64,000 nt of DNA from Suillus spraguei (taxonomy: Eukaryota > Basidiomycota > Agaricomycetes > Boletales > Suillaceae). Made by a program: the position numbers and the translations under genes. Under the pieces are notes generated by a model that did no database searches, was not told the DNA's origin, and was given only the letters and a program-made list of their open reading frames with translations. Location of the stretch: contig JABCPU010000073.1 in NCBI GenBank assembly GCA_016800925.1, positions 62,001 through 126,000 on the forward strand, read 5' to 3'. Below are positions 45,193-58,056 of the stretch, in pieces (positions within the stretch are counted from its first letter, which is position 1; each line of letters starts with the position of its first letter).

Positions 45193-47972
45193 ATGTCGGG
45201 TCCTTCAAAACCACGCCAGAGAATAAAGGTCGCCTCTGCCCCACCTGTTGGCAACTACGACCAGGATGAAGATGACCACGTACATGCTATATACCAAAAT
45301 CCTGTAAGTTGCTCGCTGGTCCAGTCTTTAATGTCCAATTTTTCTTCTCGTCATACAGAACTCCCGCAGTGCATCCGAACGAGTTTTAGACACTCCACAA
45401 GCAAGTGCTGCGATGGTGGGCGTGCTGACGGCGATAGCATTTGCACTTCGTTTCTACAAAATAAATCAACCAGATCAAGTTGTGTAAGTGCCAATTTATA
45501 ATTCCTGGTTCTGGTCCCTAGCCTGACAGGCACATAGTTTTGATGAGGTGCACTTTGGGAAGTTTGCCTCTTTTTATATCACTCGCGAGTACTATTTCGA
45601 CGTGCACCCCCCTTTCGCGAAACTATTATTCGGACTCGCTGGCTGGTTCGTCGGTTTTGACGGTCATTTTACATTCGAGAACATCGGGGATAGCTACACT
45701 GATAATCATGTACCATATGTCGGCATGCGCGCCTTACCCGCGATTCTTGGAAGTCTTACGATCCCCGTGGTGTACGCAATAATGAAGGAAACTGGCTATT
45801 CTACTATCATCGCTGCCTTTTCCGCCTGTATCATTCTCTTTGGTAAGAATAAATTCAGTTAACCTACTGTTTGTGTCTAACACGTCTCACAGACAACGCT
45901 CACATTGCCCAGTCGCGGTTGATTCTCTTGGACGCGACATTGATCTTCTTCATGTCACTTACAATCTATTCATATGTCCGATTCCGCAAACTGCGCTACT
46001 GGTGCGCTATGACTGTTTTCTCACATATCGTGATTTCACACGTTCTTCTTCCTAGGGAATTCACCGTTGAATGGTGGAGCTGGTTGATCGCTACTGGCTT
46101 CTTCATGGCTTGCACCTGGGGCGCGAAAGTAAACGGTATCCTGACCGTAGCCACCATTGGCATCGCTGTTTTAGTTGACCTGTGGGATATCTTGGACCAT
46201 AAGAAAGGTTTTACGATGGTAGGCTGATCTCCTCAACGTCCTGTGCATGTCGCTTATTGCTATCTCAAGGAACATTTTTGGAAGCACTTTATGGCAAGGG
46301 CTGTGGGCCTCATCGTCGTCCCGTTCATCATTTATCTATCATTTTTCTACGTGCATTTTGCCGTTCTTACGCGATCTGGAACTGGTGATTCTTTCATGAG
46401 CCCCGCCTTCCAGGAGACTCTCATTGGCAATGAACTACTAATGAATAGTCAAGGTGTGGAGCAAGTTGCGTTGAGTCTTTCTTTTAACTAAACCTCGATT
46501 TTGCAGAGCTTCGTTACTACGACGTGGTCACAATGAAACACAAGGACACAAAGGTTTATTTGCACTCGCATTCCGAACACTACCCTTTGCAGTATGACGA
46601 TGGTCGCATCAGTAGTCAAGGACAACAGGTCACCGGCTATGGACATGATGATGTCAACAATCACTGGCAGATCATTCCCACAAAAGCCCTTCCTGAGGCT
46701 GGCCGTGGTCGCGTTGTCCACCACGATGATGTCATTCAACTTTTGCACGTCAATACACAAACGCTCTTACTTACCCACGACGTCGCTTCCCCTCTTATGC
46801 CAACAAACCAGGAATTCACTACTTGGCCCAAGGATGATCACTCACGACACAATGATACCTTGTTCTACTTGAACATCATTGATGCCAACTCTGAGGATCC
46901 ATGGAAGAGTAAATCGAGCCACTTCAGGCTTGTCCATGGTCCCACTAGGGTGTCCATGTGGACCCATTCTAAACAGTTGCCGGAATGGGCTTTCAACCAA
47001 CAAGAGATCAACGGTAACAAGAACCCCACGGAGAAGAGCGCTACTTGGTTTGTCGACCAAGTGATCTCGACTGAAAGTTAGTAGATTTTTTCACGCGTTG
47101 GATTTGGTTATAATGATCCTTTAATTAGGTCTTGAAGGTCTCTCTGACGAACAAGGCCCGAAGGAACCTAAGAGACTCAGCTTCTTCAGGAAGTTCGCTG
47201 AACTGCAGTTATTGATGCTCCAGCACAATGCGGGACTCACTTCATCGCACCCCTATGCTAGCGGTCCGATCAACTGGCCTTTCCTTATCAGCGGGATCAG
47301 TTTCTGGACAGAAAACGATGCACAAAAACAGATCTATCTTATCGGTAATATCGTTGGCTGGTGGACGTGTGTCATCGCACTGTCCATCTACGTTGGTATC
47401 ATGGGTGCTGACCTGCTTGCCCGTCGTCGTGGCATTGAACCCATTCCTGAAGGTTGGTAGACACCTGCCTCGAGCGAATAGTAAATGACTTTTTGTTTAG
47501 CTGCCCGCGGCCGCCTATGGAACTCTGCAGGATTCTTCCTTCTGATCTGGGCCATGCACTACCTTCCCTTTTTCCTCATGAATCGACAGCTCTTCATCCA
47601 CCACTACCTCCCATCGCATCTTGCGTCTGCACTCCTTGCCGGCTCTGTTCTGAGCTTCGTCCTTTCGGATACGGTCAATTACCCGATTAGTGTCGTAGGA
47701 CGATGGACAAAATTGCGCAAATCGGAGTACGCTGATCTTGGCATGAAAGGGCCTGTGGTGGTGGGTGTGTTCACATTCATCATGTTCTTGATGTTCCTAT
47801 ATATGACGCCATTGACATATGGTACGCCCGGGTAAGTGGTGATTATGAGTTATTGCAACCGAGCGTCACTGATATGCCATTCAGGCTCGATGGAGAGACG
47901 GTCAACACGAAGCGATTGTTGTCATCGTGGACGTTGCACTTCGCAGCAAAGGAGATTGTTGAAGTACCGTAA
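45193..47972 (+). CDS. PMT4: Protein O-mannosyltransferase, PMT4 subfamily
   Basis: ER-membrane dolichyl-phosphate-mannose:protein O-mannosyltransferase. Starts MSGPSKPRQRIKVAS; the luminal catalytic loop VFDEVHFGKFASFYI carries the DE pair, followed by YFDVHPPFAKLLFGLAGW. Multi-span core with RLILLDATLIFFMSL, TWGAKVNGILTVATIGIAVL. Three MIR-type segments follow the fifth span (VVTMKHKDTKVYLHSHSEHY, VIQLLHVNTQTLLL, HFRLVHGPTRVSMWTHS). The C-terminal membrane part includes MHYLPFFLMNRQLFIHHYLP. The sequence KHKDTKVYLHSH and SSQGQQVTGYGHDDVNN favour PMT4 over PMT1/PMT2. Eight or so introns; last exon ends EIVEVP. Confidence 0.9.
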
Positions 47973-48422
47973 GACAGAACTGGGCATAACTAAATGACAC
48001 GACATGTTGTGTACATAGTAGATGATAACCTAGGTATTTTGGCTTGCTAGTTCAATTATAATCTATGGATTAGCCCTCATTGTTTCACTCACAATCACGC
48101 GAAGTTTGCGGATTCTGGCCCGAGGTGTGGTGAGGAAAGGACATAAGACGTTTCCATCCCCGACTGTTCAAGCGCTCACGTAGTCCGTGCTGGCGGGTTG
48201 CTAGTGAATACGTTAGATGTAGTACGCGCGTGGATCGTAGTTGTAATTTTTATCACTGGTTCAAGAATCAAGACTATTGGCCGAGCGGTTGACGGCGTGC
48301 TGCAAACATGCGGCAGTCTCCTTGTTTGGTGACCTTGAACCGTTCTCGGTTCATTCATTTACATACTTAACTGCTGGGCGCTGAGTCCGCATTACGATCA
48401 CCTTCAATTTGCCGTAGCCAGG
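47973..48422. other. Intergenic region with a tRNA-like remnant
   Basis: At 48278-48288 tggccgagcgg is a perfect pol III box A/D-arm, followed by a hairpin GCGTG-CTGCAAA-CATGC (48296-48312) that looks like an anticodon arm (GCA). No T-arm, box B or matching acceptor strand follows; instead a gaaccg-ttct-cggttc hairpin lies at about 48338-48353. Probably a broken tRNA gene. Confidence 0.35.
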
Positions 48423-50989
48423 ATGTTCAACGCACCGCGGCCAGCCCAACGATATGCTTCCGCACCTGTCAACGGTCTTGGAGGCAGTTTTGTCGACGAG
48501 AATCCACTGGCTGCCTCGATTTATGACGATCCGTGGAGCACTGCGCCCTCACCTTCCCGCAACCCATACCAAGTGCGACGTCTGCTCTTAGCTCGGTGTT
48601 AGGTGCGAATTGAAACAAAAGCTTGGTGGCTGCGTCTGACTAGTGATGGTTGGACAGCGGAAGCGACTATCCCAGATTCATACAACCGAGCATTTGCCGT
48701 CGTAGATACAACAAACTCTGGAGAAACGTCCGTAAATGCACTGTCTCGTGTTCTGTCGACGTCTGGTTTGCCTGCAACGACTGTAGACAAAGTGAGTGAT
48801 GCAGTGTTGGTGGTGGGACAAATGGTGTTCATCCCATCAGATCGTGAACCTCGTAAACTCTCGACCGAGGGTGTCCAAGCTGGAATTCTTCGTGGCTCTT
48901 GCATTATTGGCACTTGCTCAGTCTGGCAAAGGTGCGGAATTCGCTTATTTAACCATGAGTTGTATCAATATATAAGTGGACTGGGTAGACATCAGCGTGG
49001 AGCAAGTCGCTGCTCGTGCTGCAGAAAACAGTTTACCCGAACCATTCCTCCACCTTGATACCTTACAGCCGAGCACGTCAGCTCTCTCTTCCCCCTACCC
49101 AACTTACAGGCAGGCCACTCTGGACCCATGGAGCGTACCTCGATTTGGAACCAATGGAGGAGGGTCTGACTTTACTGCCCCTCGGAGTGCGACGACGATC
49201 AATGGCGGAGCTGCATCAAGTTTGGCGGGGTCGGGATTACCAGGGGAGTGGTGGAAGACACAAGAAATAGTGAATGTGACTGTCCAAGGGCAGCAAGGGT
49301 TTATCCTGAATCGGTATACGGTATATGAGATTATCACTGAAGTGAGAGCACACTTATCTATCCCTTTCCAATACACTGATATTATATTATGCATAGCACG
49401 GCACACCTGTTCATCGTCGGTATTCAGAGTTTGCGTTTTTATGGGACTGCTTGGTGCGGCGATACCCTTTCCGCCTGTTACCTCCCCTTCCGCCCAAGCG
49501 TGTACAGCGTAAGCCATGCGTTTTATAATATTTGGTTTGATTCTCATGTGGATTGAAGCCGACGCTGCGTTTATTGAACAACGAAGGTGTGGAAACATGG
49601 TGCTTGCTAGTCAGAACATCTGAAATATTTGTAACAGGAAAGGCCTTGCAAGGTTTTTGAACGCTGTGATGTATGTAACCACCACCCTCATTTGGTCTTA
49701 GATTGAAGGTTGTTCAGAAACCATCCGGTGATCAAGGAGGATGGTCTCCTTGCGACGTTCCTTTCGGAACCTTCCTTCGAGAACTGGCGGAAGCATACTG
49801 CTATATCGCTGGAAGAAGAATCCGCTAGTAAACATGTTGATAGGATAGAAGAAATCACCGTCCCAAGTGACCTCGAAGATAAGCTTGCGTATGTGCAACA
49901 CATTCATTATCTCAATCGTCCGCTGAAGGGTTTTGAAGTTCCGTACAGGGGAAGATCAGTCCACTAATAGAACAGTGGCAGAGAATATGCGTATTGGCAG
50001 AACGCATAATAAAGAGACGTGAATCAGCTGCGGTACGGATCCCTCCAAGTCTCAGGCGCCCCTATTTACCAGCTCACTTCACTTTCCCTGTCTTCTCTCC
50101 CCGTCGTTCTCCTTCGGATGACCACGATCACAATCACGACCATATACCTGGACCCGCTTCGTCAACGACGTCATTGGCTGGTTCTTTGTCAAAATTGTCC
50201 TTGCGCACTGCGCATTCCGATGATTTTGAATCGGATAATCAGGCTGACCTGGCGCGGCTGACTAATGTGCTGAGGGTAGTCGTTGAGGTGAATGGACGGT
50301 GTTGGAGGGGGGACGAATGCGAATTGTGTGATGGCGTGCGACAGGGGATTGCACAAGTTGCTTCCCATACACAACGGCAATCTGATTTACTGGAACAACG
50401 AGTGAGTGTATTGCTCTATCTAGTTTCCCTGCTTGTTGAACACTTCACTTTAGACGAATGCATTGCTCTACTCAACGTTGGAGGCGCTGAAGGTAGGCGA
50501 ATCGCCAGTCAGTTGTTGATGCGTTTGTTCTCAATAATGCAGAGTCAAAGGGATCTGTATATTGCGATGCGAGATTTGTTCGTCCGCCGCGACCGTCTGT
50601 CTGTCGATAATGTTGACCGGTTGAAGAAACGAGTTGATTCGAATTCGATGAAACTCGAGGGTATAAAGGCTGCTCAGAAGGACGGCTGGCAGGATGACGC
50701 TGACCGAATCATTGGTCTGATAGAGAAAGACCAAGCGACGATCGCTACACTTTTGAACCGAAGAGTGTTTATCCGTGCTTCGTGAGTGTTTCACGACTAC
50801 CATGTTTCGTGGATGTTAACGCTCTCAAGGATGTGGCATGAGCTTCGTGTGGTGCTGCATAACAAGGAGAATGCTTTGCTCAGCAAATTAGTGCAGGATC
50901 TGGCTCATGATGAACAAACTTTTGCCAGTAGTGTGCTTGCTAATTGGGTATCTCTTGGAAATGCTGTTGAGGAGATGCCATATGAGTAG
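48423..50989 (+). CDS. MVP1: Sorting nexin MVP1 (PX-BAR)
   Basis: Phosphoinositide-binding sorting nexin of endosome-to-Golgi/vacuole traffic (SNX8 homologue). N-terminus MFNAPRPAQRYASAPVNG with DDPWS motif, then the conserved region TIPDSYNRAFAVVDTTNSGE. The PX domain runs from WWKTQEIVNVTVQGQQGFIL through RRYSEFAFLWDCLVRRYPF and LLPPLPPKR (about 49250-49500). After HPVIKEDGLLATFLSEPSFE comes a BAR-like helical region (RQSDLLEQR, LYIAMRDLFVRRDRLSVDNV) ending SLGNAVEEMPYE. Introns near 48570, 48920-48980 and 49340-49400 among others. Its neighbour 190 bp downstream is VPS5. Confidence 0.85.
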
Positions 50990-51178
50990 GACTACTTATG
51001 ATGTGGATATATCTTGATGCTGTATGTAACCTCCGGGAATAATTATGCAAAACTTAGTGTAATCACACGATGGGATGCTTGTTTTAGCGCGCTGAAACTT
51101 AATCAGGTACTATAGGTGCTACTAGTAAAGCTTGCTCTGAGGCCTATCACCCATATTCAGTCCTCCACATTTCATTCC

Positions 51179-53595
51179 ATGGACGGTTTTGACGACCTTC
51201 TCTCACCCTCTCGGAACGTCCTCGAAGAAAATCCATTCGAAGACCCGTTCGCTAAACGTTCTTCTTCGCCAGACCCATGGTCTAGCTTCTCCCATACTGA
51301 GCCAGGGCCAACGCATCATGGTATCGACTACTACAGGACCGGCTTCGAGGATGAGCCAGTACGCAGTACTAGTGCAACACCCACGACTGCGTCATATGTA
51401 ACAGGCGATCACGGGTACAGCGACCGGAACAGCCTGATTGCAGCTGACCCACTAGATGCCGCCGCAGTGACTGCTGAGGACCATGATGATGAGCACAGTA
51501 CAGCGCCGACAGATGCCACCTCCCCACGTACACCTGGCTTCAGCATGTATACATCTAGCGCGGAAGAGCATACAACGGCCGTCTCCGAACCTACATCAGA
51601 ATTACCCGTTCCTCATGATGAGATACCGGTCAGAGTAGTAACACCGCCTCACCAGGAGCCATCCCCATCCATTGCTTCAATTATTTCCTCTGCCAACATT
51701 GCTGCACCTTTTGACAGTCCAGAGCGTGGTCTTATATCGCCACTGGAGCGAAGTTTCTCTCCAGTGGTTGATCAAACCTTCGCAAGTGCCACAGTAGAGG
51801 CAGAATCTCAGCGAGGTTGGCAGTCTGACTGGGGAGCGAATGATCCATTGCCACCTGTTCATTCGTCTGTCATAAATACTACAGCCGATGAAGAAGACGA
51901 TGATGACAAGCCGATTGGTCAATCTGCCAAATTCAAGGGCATAGATAGGATCAACTCTCCCCAGGTGAGTGTCTACCCAATGTATGATGAACCGTTGTAC
52001 CTATTGTGCAGCAGCTGGCAACATCATCCACCGGGAACAGCAGCGAATCATCAGCTCCTATCTTTGTCATTTCAGTTGACGATCCTCAGCGTGTGGGTGA
52101 CCCCATTCGGTCGTTCACCATGTATACCGTGCATACACGAGTGAGTTGCTTTTGTTTCATGCTGCGGACAACATCACTTAGGGAGCTTTCTAGACGACCT
52201 CTCCGCTTTTCCAGAAGTCTGTATTTTCTGTGCTACGTCGGTATTCAGATTTCTTATGGCTATACGAAACCATTTCAACGAACAATCCGGGTGTCGTTGT
52301 CCCTCCCGTACCGGAGAAAAGTTCGTTTGGGCGTTTTGACGAGACATTTGTACAACAGCGACGACTAGCGCTCGAGAAATGTATCCAAAAGATTGTCAAT
52401 CATCCAGTGCTGGCAAAGGACCCTGATCTCAAGCTTTTCCTCGAAAGTGACACTTTCTCCTTAGACGTGCGTTATACGATCCCGCTACTTAAGTTTCCTT
52501 GGCTTGAGCGACATACAGATAAAACACAGGAAAGCTGAGCTTTCGTACGAAAGGGGAGGACTCATGGCATCTATCGGCCAAACCTTAACGGGTCCGCGGT
52601 TTCATGAAACCGACGAGGTTCGTCATGAAGAGCCTGTTTATCGCGGCATATATTGACTTTACATTCCTGCAGTGGTTCGATAGACAGCGTGCATATCTTG
52701 ATGGTCTCGAATCACAGCTGCGTGGGTTAGTGAAGTCAATAGAAATCGTTGCGAAACAACGAGCTGGTGAGTCTTTGTTTTGCGATATATTGCAAGTACA
52801 TTATTTTGATTGCTTTGCAGAATTGGCTGCTGCCACTGGGGAGTTCGCCGCTGCGATTACTGACCTATCGCTCTCAGATATCGGAAAGCAACTGGAACAA
52901 TCTTTGGCTGCCATGGCTGACGTCCAGCGCAAGGCTGAGGAGGTTCAGACCATTCAGTCGCAACAGGACGTAATGACTCTTTTAGCTACTGGCAAGTCTA
53001 CCTGTTTTACTTTTCTAGCAACAATTAATTGGTCTCTAGCGGACGAATATTCAAGGTTGATCAACTCTGTCCGAGTCGGTTGCCTAGTGTCCTTCATACA
53101 TTGCTTCACCTGACTTTATCTCTAGATGGCTTTCAACTCTCGCATGCGAACGTACACTGCATGGCAAAGTGCTGATTCTGACGTCCGTCGTGTTAAGCAA
53201 AATCATGAACGACTTCGAGCTCAGGGTCGTCTGCCTACGGATCGGATGAGCCACACCGTTAGCCAAATATCAGAGGTGTGATCTTTCTTTTGTTTCCTAC
53301 ACATTCTTATTCTTATTGTTGATCAGGCTGAACGTCGAGCTCTGGATGCCAAGCACGAATTTGATCAGTGTTCAAAACTGATCAAATCTGAAATGGCAAG
53401 ATTCGAGCAGGAGCGCGTAGATGATTTCAAGACATCTTTGCAATCTTTTCTGGACGGGATGATCTCTAGACAAAAAGAGGTATGTGCTACGATATGATAC
53501 TTCAAATGGAGACCTTAATACTGTCGCAGCTTATTACTACATGGGAGAACTACCAACAAGTCCTCCTAAAACGTTCCGACGGAAGTAAGGCTTGA
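51179..53595 (+). CDS. VPS5: Retromer sorting nexin VPS5 (PX-BAR)
   Basis: SNX1-type membrane-bending subunit of retromer. Starts MDGFDDLLSPSRNVLEENPF; a long acidic, low-complexity N-terminal part ends near 51960. PX domain: FVISVDDPQRVGDPIRSFTM, LRRYSDFLWLYETISTNNPG, VVVPPVPEKSSFGRF, FVQQRRLALEKCIQKIVNHP. The BAR domain spans several exons: WFDRQRAYLDGLESQLRGLV, ATGEFAAAITDLSLSDIGKQ, ADEYSRLINSVR, AERRALDAKHEFDQCSKLIK, ending ENYQQVLLKRSDGSKA with TGA at 53593-53595. An in-frame ATG at 51116 is less likely. It sits 45 bp from the convergent gene to its right. Confidence 0.88.
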
Positions 53596-53640
53596 TGGTC
53601 ATAATGAAGTAATAACATGTATTGTCCAGATATACTTGGC

Positions 53641-54678
53641 CTATCGTACGTCGAGCGTTTTTGTGAACGTGTCGTATAAAAGTTGGAGATTCTCGGCTTC
53701 TTTCGAATCGTCTTTCGTCCAAATCGAATGTCTGGATTCTAGAGCTCGCTGATCTGGCAGAAGTAGTGAGAAACTGAAAGACTTGGTTTTGTAGCTCCAG
53801 CCTCCAGCGGATACAGACATGAAAAAGACATCTACCATATTGTAACAAGCACCAATGGCTATGAACCGGTGGCAAATTGTACGCCCCATTAAGTAGGGTG
53901 TCAACTTTGCAAAAATAGACAATTCAGATGGACCCATTTGATTTCGTGCATCAGACACGGAAGACACCGTATAGTCACCGCATGCCACGTCTCAAAAGGA
54001 ATACTACATATAAATCATAACTGAAACCAGGCACATGATAAGCTATTGAAAATAAGCAATAACTGGTGTTGAAGAGAACAACAGTGCAACAAGAAAAACT
54101 CGTGCTGTCGAAACAGGAAGTGTCGGACGAAGGTCCTTGAAGTGGACTGAGAAGAATGCATGCATATGAATGTCAACTAGAAAATAAGCCATTATCCCTG
54201 TAAGGCTGATAAAGAATTCAACGGTGATCTCAAGGAATGAGTGAGTTAATTCACTAAAGATATTGAAAGTAAAGACAACCTTTATATCCAGGGAATTAGT
54301 TTATCAGAGCGGTATAATCCGAAGATGATTACACATGGCAGTGGCAGCGCGACCAGCACCGCTAAAAGGATTCCACGAATCTGCAACCGAAGACAGCCTG
54401 AGCATGCTGGAAAAATATCCTATGGAAGCCGTATCATCAACAGTGCCCGTGATTGATTAAAATGGCGTCACCGATGAGGAAGAGGGCTGCGGCCTGCAGA
54501 CTCCGGAGACAACCTGGGAACTCTCGACACCGAGTTATAAAGCCGATCGTGAGCATCGGTCACCTTCACTTCGCGATTGCGGAAAAACACCACGTTCAGG
54601 CATACAAGGAGACAGCAAGTTATACACTGACAAGGTCACATGACCGTCCCGTTCGGATGGGATGATGACATAAGCCAT
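53641..54678 (-). CDS. Putative multi-span membrane protein, unrecognised
   Basis: Several exon-like segments in different frames carry hydrophobic helices. In order: MAYVIIPSERDGHVTLSVYN (start 54678), AAALFLIGDAILINHG, IRGILLAVLVALPLPCVIIF with YRSDKLIPW (after a good acceptor near 54390), ITVEFFISLTGIMAYFLVDI with HAFFSVHFKDLRP, and ARVFLVALLFSSTPVIAYF. The 3' part (53641-53988) is a polar frame with QMGPSELSIFAKLTPYLMGR and WSYKTKSFSFSLLLPDQRAL, ending DTFTKTLDVR. About four membrane helices, then a soluble C-terminus. I do not recognise the family and not all junctions are fixed. Confidence 0.4.
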
Positions 54679-54944
54679 TTAGACCCATGGTAACGTGGAT
54701 ATGTGCTTCATAATACTAAGATGCGGTGAATACCGCAACACCTTTACAAATTCCTTCCCCGGCTGATTGAGCCTCAAAGCTGCTCTATAAGTAATATCAT
54801 CACCGCTATCGTTGTGCCATTGCTACTTTATCTTCTCTGGAACACCACGTACATTCTCACCGAGAACGGCTCCGAACTTCCAGCTTGGCCTAGCGCGCCA
54901 GGCATCTTATATATAACTATTCTGCCCTTGGGGCTATCTGAACC

Positions 54945-57900
54945 ATGTCCATCATATCTGGCATTGTGTCGAGCGTCTTGGAAAGGACAAAGCTTGCGGC
55001 TCTTGGAAATGTCGAACTTCCTCTTAGGGATAGTGAACCGCTGGCAGTCACTAAGGTGGATGATAGTGGCTTAGGAAGATGTGAACTTCGAATAGAAGGT
55101 ATGACATGTGGTGCATGTGTAGAGGTAAGCTTGAGCCACGCTGATACATCATACGTGTACTCATTAGTTGTAGTCTATCGAAGGCATGCTTAGACCGCAA
55201 GTCGGCATACATTCAATCAAAGTTGCACTTCTTGCTGAAAGAGGTGTAGTCGAGTATGACCCCTCAGTATGGACACCAGATAAAATTGTCAATGTTAGTC
55301 CGTCGCTGGCACATCGGGCGCATGCTGATCATTGTGGGCAGGAAATTTTAGACATTGGGTTTGATGCCACTGAAATACCAGTAGCGCGGTGTGATATGAT
55401 CACACTGCGGATATATGGCATGACATGTGGTTCGTGCACGTCGGCTATAGAAACTGGGCTGCGTGAAATCCCAGGGGTGACCAGTGTTGCTGTCTCACTC
55501 ACCACCGAGACAGCCAAGATAGAATTTGAACCAAGTCTCGTTGGCCCTCGGGAAATGGTCGAACGCGTAGAAGATATGGGTTTTGATGCAATATTGTCAG
55601 ATCAAGAGGATGCCACGCAAAAACAATCACTTGCCCGAACCAAAGAAATCCAAGAGTGGGCTAGCCGCTTTAAATGGGCGCTCACATTCGCTGTTCCAGT
55701 GTTCTTCGTCAGCATGATTGCGATGCACATACCATTCCTCCGACCCCTCGTTTGTTTTCATCTATTCAACGGTATCTATCTCGGTGATCTTATCGTTCTT
55801 GCCCTTACGACTCCCGCACAATTCTGGGTCGGTCAGAAGTTTCATCGGAATGCGTTCAAAGCTCTTCGACATGGTACCGCGACCATGGATGTTTTGGTTA
55901 TGATCGGAACCTCTGCGGCTTATTTTTATTCGTTATTTGCCTTACTCTTTGCGGCGTTCAACACCACACCTGACTACCGTCCTTTTATTTTCTTCGATAC
56001 GAGTACTATGCTCATCATGTTCGTATCCCTCGGGCGTTATCTCGAGAACCGTGCAAAGGGAAAGACAAGCGCTGCCCTGACAGATCTTATGGCCCTTGCA
56101 CCATCCATGGCCACGATCTATATAGATTCTCCGGCATGTACACAAGAGAAACGCATTCCTACAGAGCTGGTACAAGTAGGGGATACCGTCAAACTTGTCC
56201 CTGGAGAAAAAGTACCCGCTGATGGGACTGTCTTACGAGGATCATCCACCGTGGATGAAAGCGCCGTCACTGGCGAACCGGTTCCGGCGCTGAAACAGGC
56301 TGGAGACAGCGTCATTGGGGGCACCGTCAATGGCCTCGGGACTTTCGACATGCTCGTGACCCGTGCAGGCAAAGATACAGCGCTTGCACAAATCGTCAAG
56401 CTCGTCGAAGAAGCGCAGACATCCAAAGCACCAATTCAAGCATTCGCGGACCGTGTTGCAGGCTTCTTTGTTCCTGCCGTCATCTCGCTCGCGGTAATCA
56501 CATTCGCTACTTGGATGGTGGTTTCAAATGTCATTAGCGAGGATAGACTCCCAGCTATGTTCCACCGGCACGGTGCGAGCCGGCTAGCAGTCTGTTTGCA
56601 GATGTGCATATCAGTAGTGGTGGTTGCATGTCCGTGTGCTCTGGGACTGAGTACGCCGACTGCCATCATGGTTGGCACGGGCGTGGGTGCAAAGAACCAG
56701 ATCTTTATCAAGGGTGGCAGGGCGCTCGAGGCTAGCCGGTTGATCAAGCGGATTGTGCTGGACAAGACAGGTACCGTCACGCAGGGGAAACTCACTGTTG
56801 CGGGTATGACATGGATGCCCCCGCGTGATTCCTCTGATCTCTTGCCTGATGACAACGTCGGCTCTCGATCTTTGTCATTCAAATGCGCCGACGGCACTAC
56901 TACGCGCGCAACTATCATAGCAATGGTCGCTGCGACGGAGGGCAAGTCCGAGCACCCCCTGGCGAGAGCCATCGCCGTTCATGGCAAGACTCTGCTTGAC
57001 GGTGCGAATGTCCAATCACCAGCCTTGAACATCAAGTCTTTCGAGAGCGTGACTGGTGCTGGTGTGAAAGCTCTTATCTCATCATCTGGGTCCAACTATA
57101 CTTTATACATCGGAAATGCGCGGTTCGTCCTGCAATCCAACATTATACAGCTACCTTCCGTTTTGGCGAATTACGAGGCTCAAGAGAGCAAGCTCGGTCG
57201 CACAGTGATCTTCGTCTCTTCGTCCCAGGCATCTTCTGCTCCATTGCCTCTGCTTGCAGTTTCGTTGTCGGACGCCCCCAAGCCCTCGTCTGCGCAGGCA
57301 GTCAAGGCACTACAGAGCATGGGCATTGAGGTGAACATGATGACGGGCGATGGGATGGTCACGGCCTTGGCAGTTGCCAAGCAAGTGGGGATTAAGCCCG
57401 ATTGTGTTTATGCCAACATGAGTCCCAAAGGCAAGGCGTCCCGTGTTACGGAACTCATGAAGGAGGGCAATGGCGGTGTTGCAATGGCATGTGTCACTAC
57501 TCTATTCGGATGTCTTGAATCTAACCTGTGCATCTTATTCTTTCAGGTTGGTGATGGCATCAATGACTCGCCAGCCCTTGTGGCTGCCACAGTTGGCATC
57601 GCCCTCTCCTCAGGGACCTCCGTAGCCATCGAAGCTGCCGACATCGTTCTCATGCGCTCTGATCTTCTCGACGTCGTCGCTGCGCTACACCTTTCGCGCA
57701 GTATATTCTCGACGATCCGACGAAATCTGGTCTGGGCGTGCATATATAATGTACTCGGGATCCCGCTTGCGATGGGCGTGTTCTTGCCCTTTGGGCTGTA
57801 TATGCATCCGATGCTGGCAGGCGCTGCAATGGCGTTTTCGTCTGTGAGCGTAGTGACGAGCTCGCTGATGCTGCGATGGTGGCGACGGCCGATAACGAGC

Positions 57901-58056
57901 GTAATGCCCGGGGAGACGGTGTATGGGGAGACATTGTTTGAAAGTGGGAGGGATGCGTTGTATGATGTGTGGGATTCGGTGAGGGGATCGGTGAGGTGGC
58001 GAAGAATGAATGAGGGGTATAGCCAACTTCCGATAGAAATGTCGAATAATGTTTGA
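54945..58056 (+). CDS. CCC2: Copper-transporting P1B-type ATPase CCC2
   Basis: Pumps Cu(I) into the secretory pathway for multicopper oxidases and iron uptake. Two N-terminal metal-binding domains with GMTCGAC and GMTCGSC; eight-span core with the CPC ion site in VVVACPCALGLSTPTAIM; phosphatase loop VDESAVTGEPVPALK; phosphorylation site VLDKTGTVTQGKLTV; SEHPLARAI nucleotide-binding motif; hinge VGDGINDSPAL. Exons: 54945-55124, 55174-55293, 55342-57486 and 57547-58056. The last intron is GC-AG (gcatgt...ttcag), exactly 60 nt and free of stops, so retention would insert 20 residues just before GDGIND. The intron at 55294-55341 is also in frame. Confidence 0.92.
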
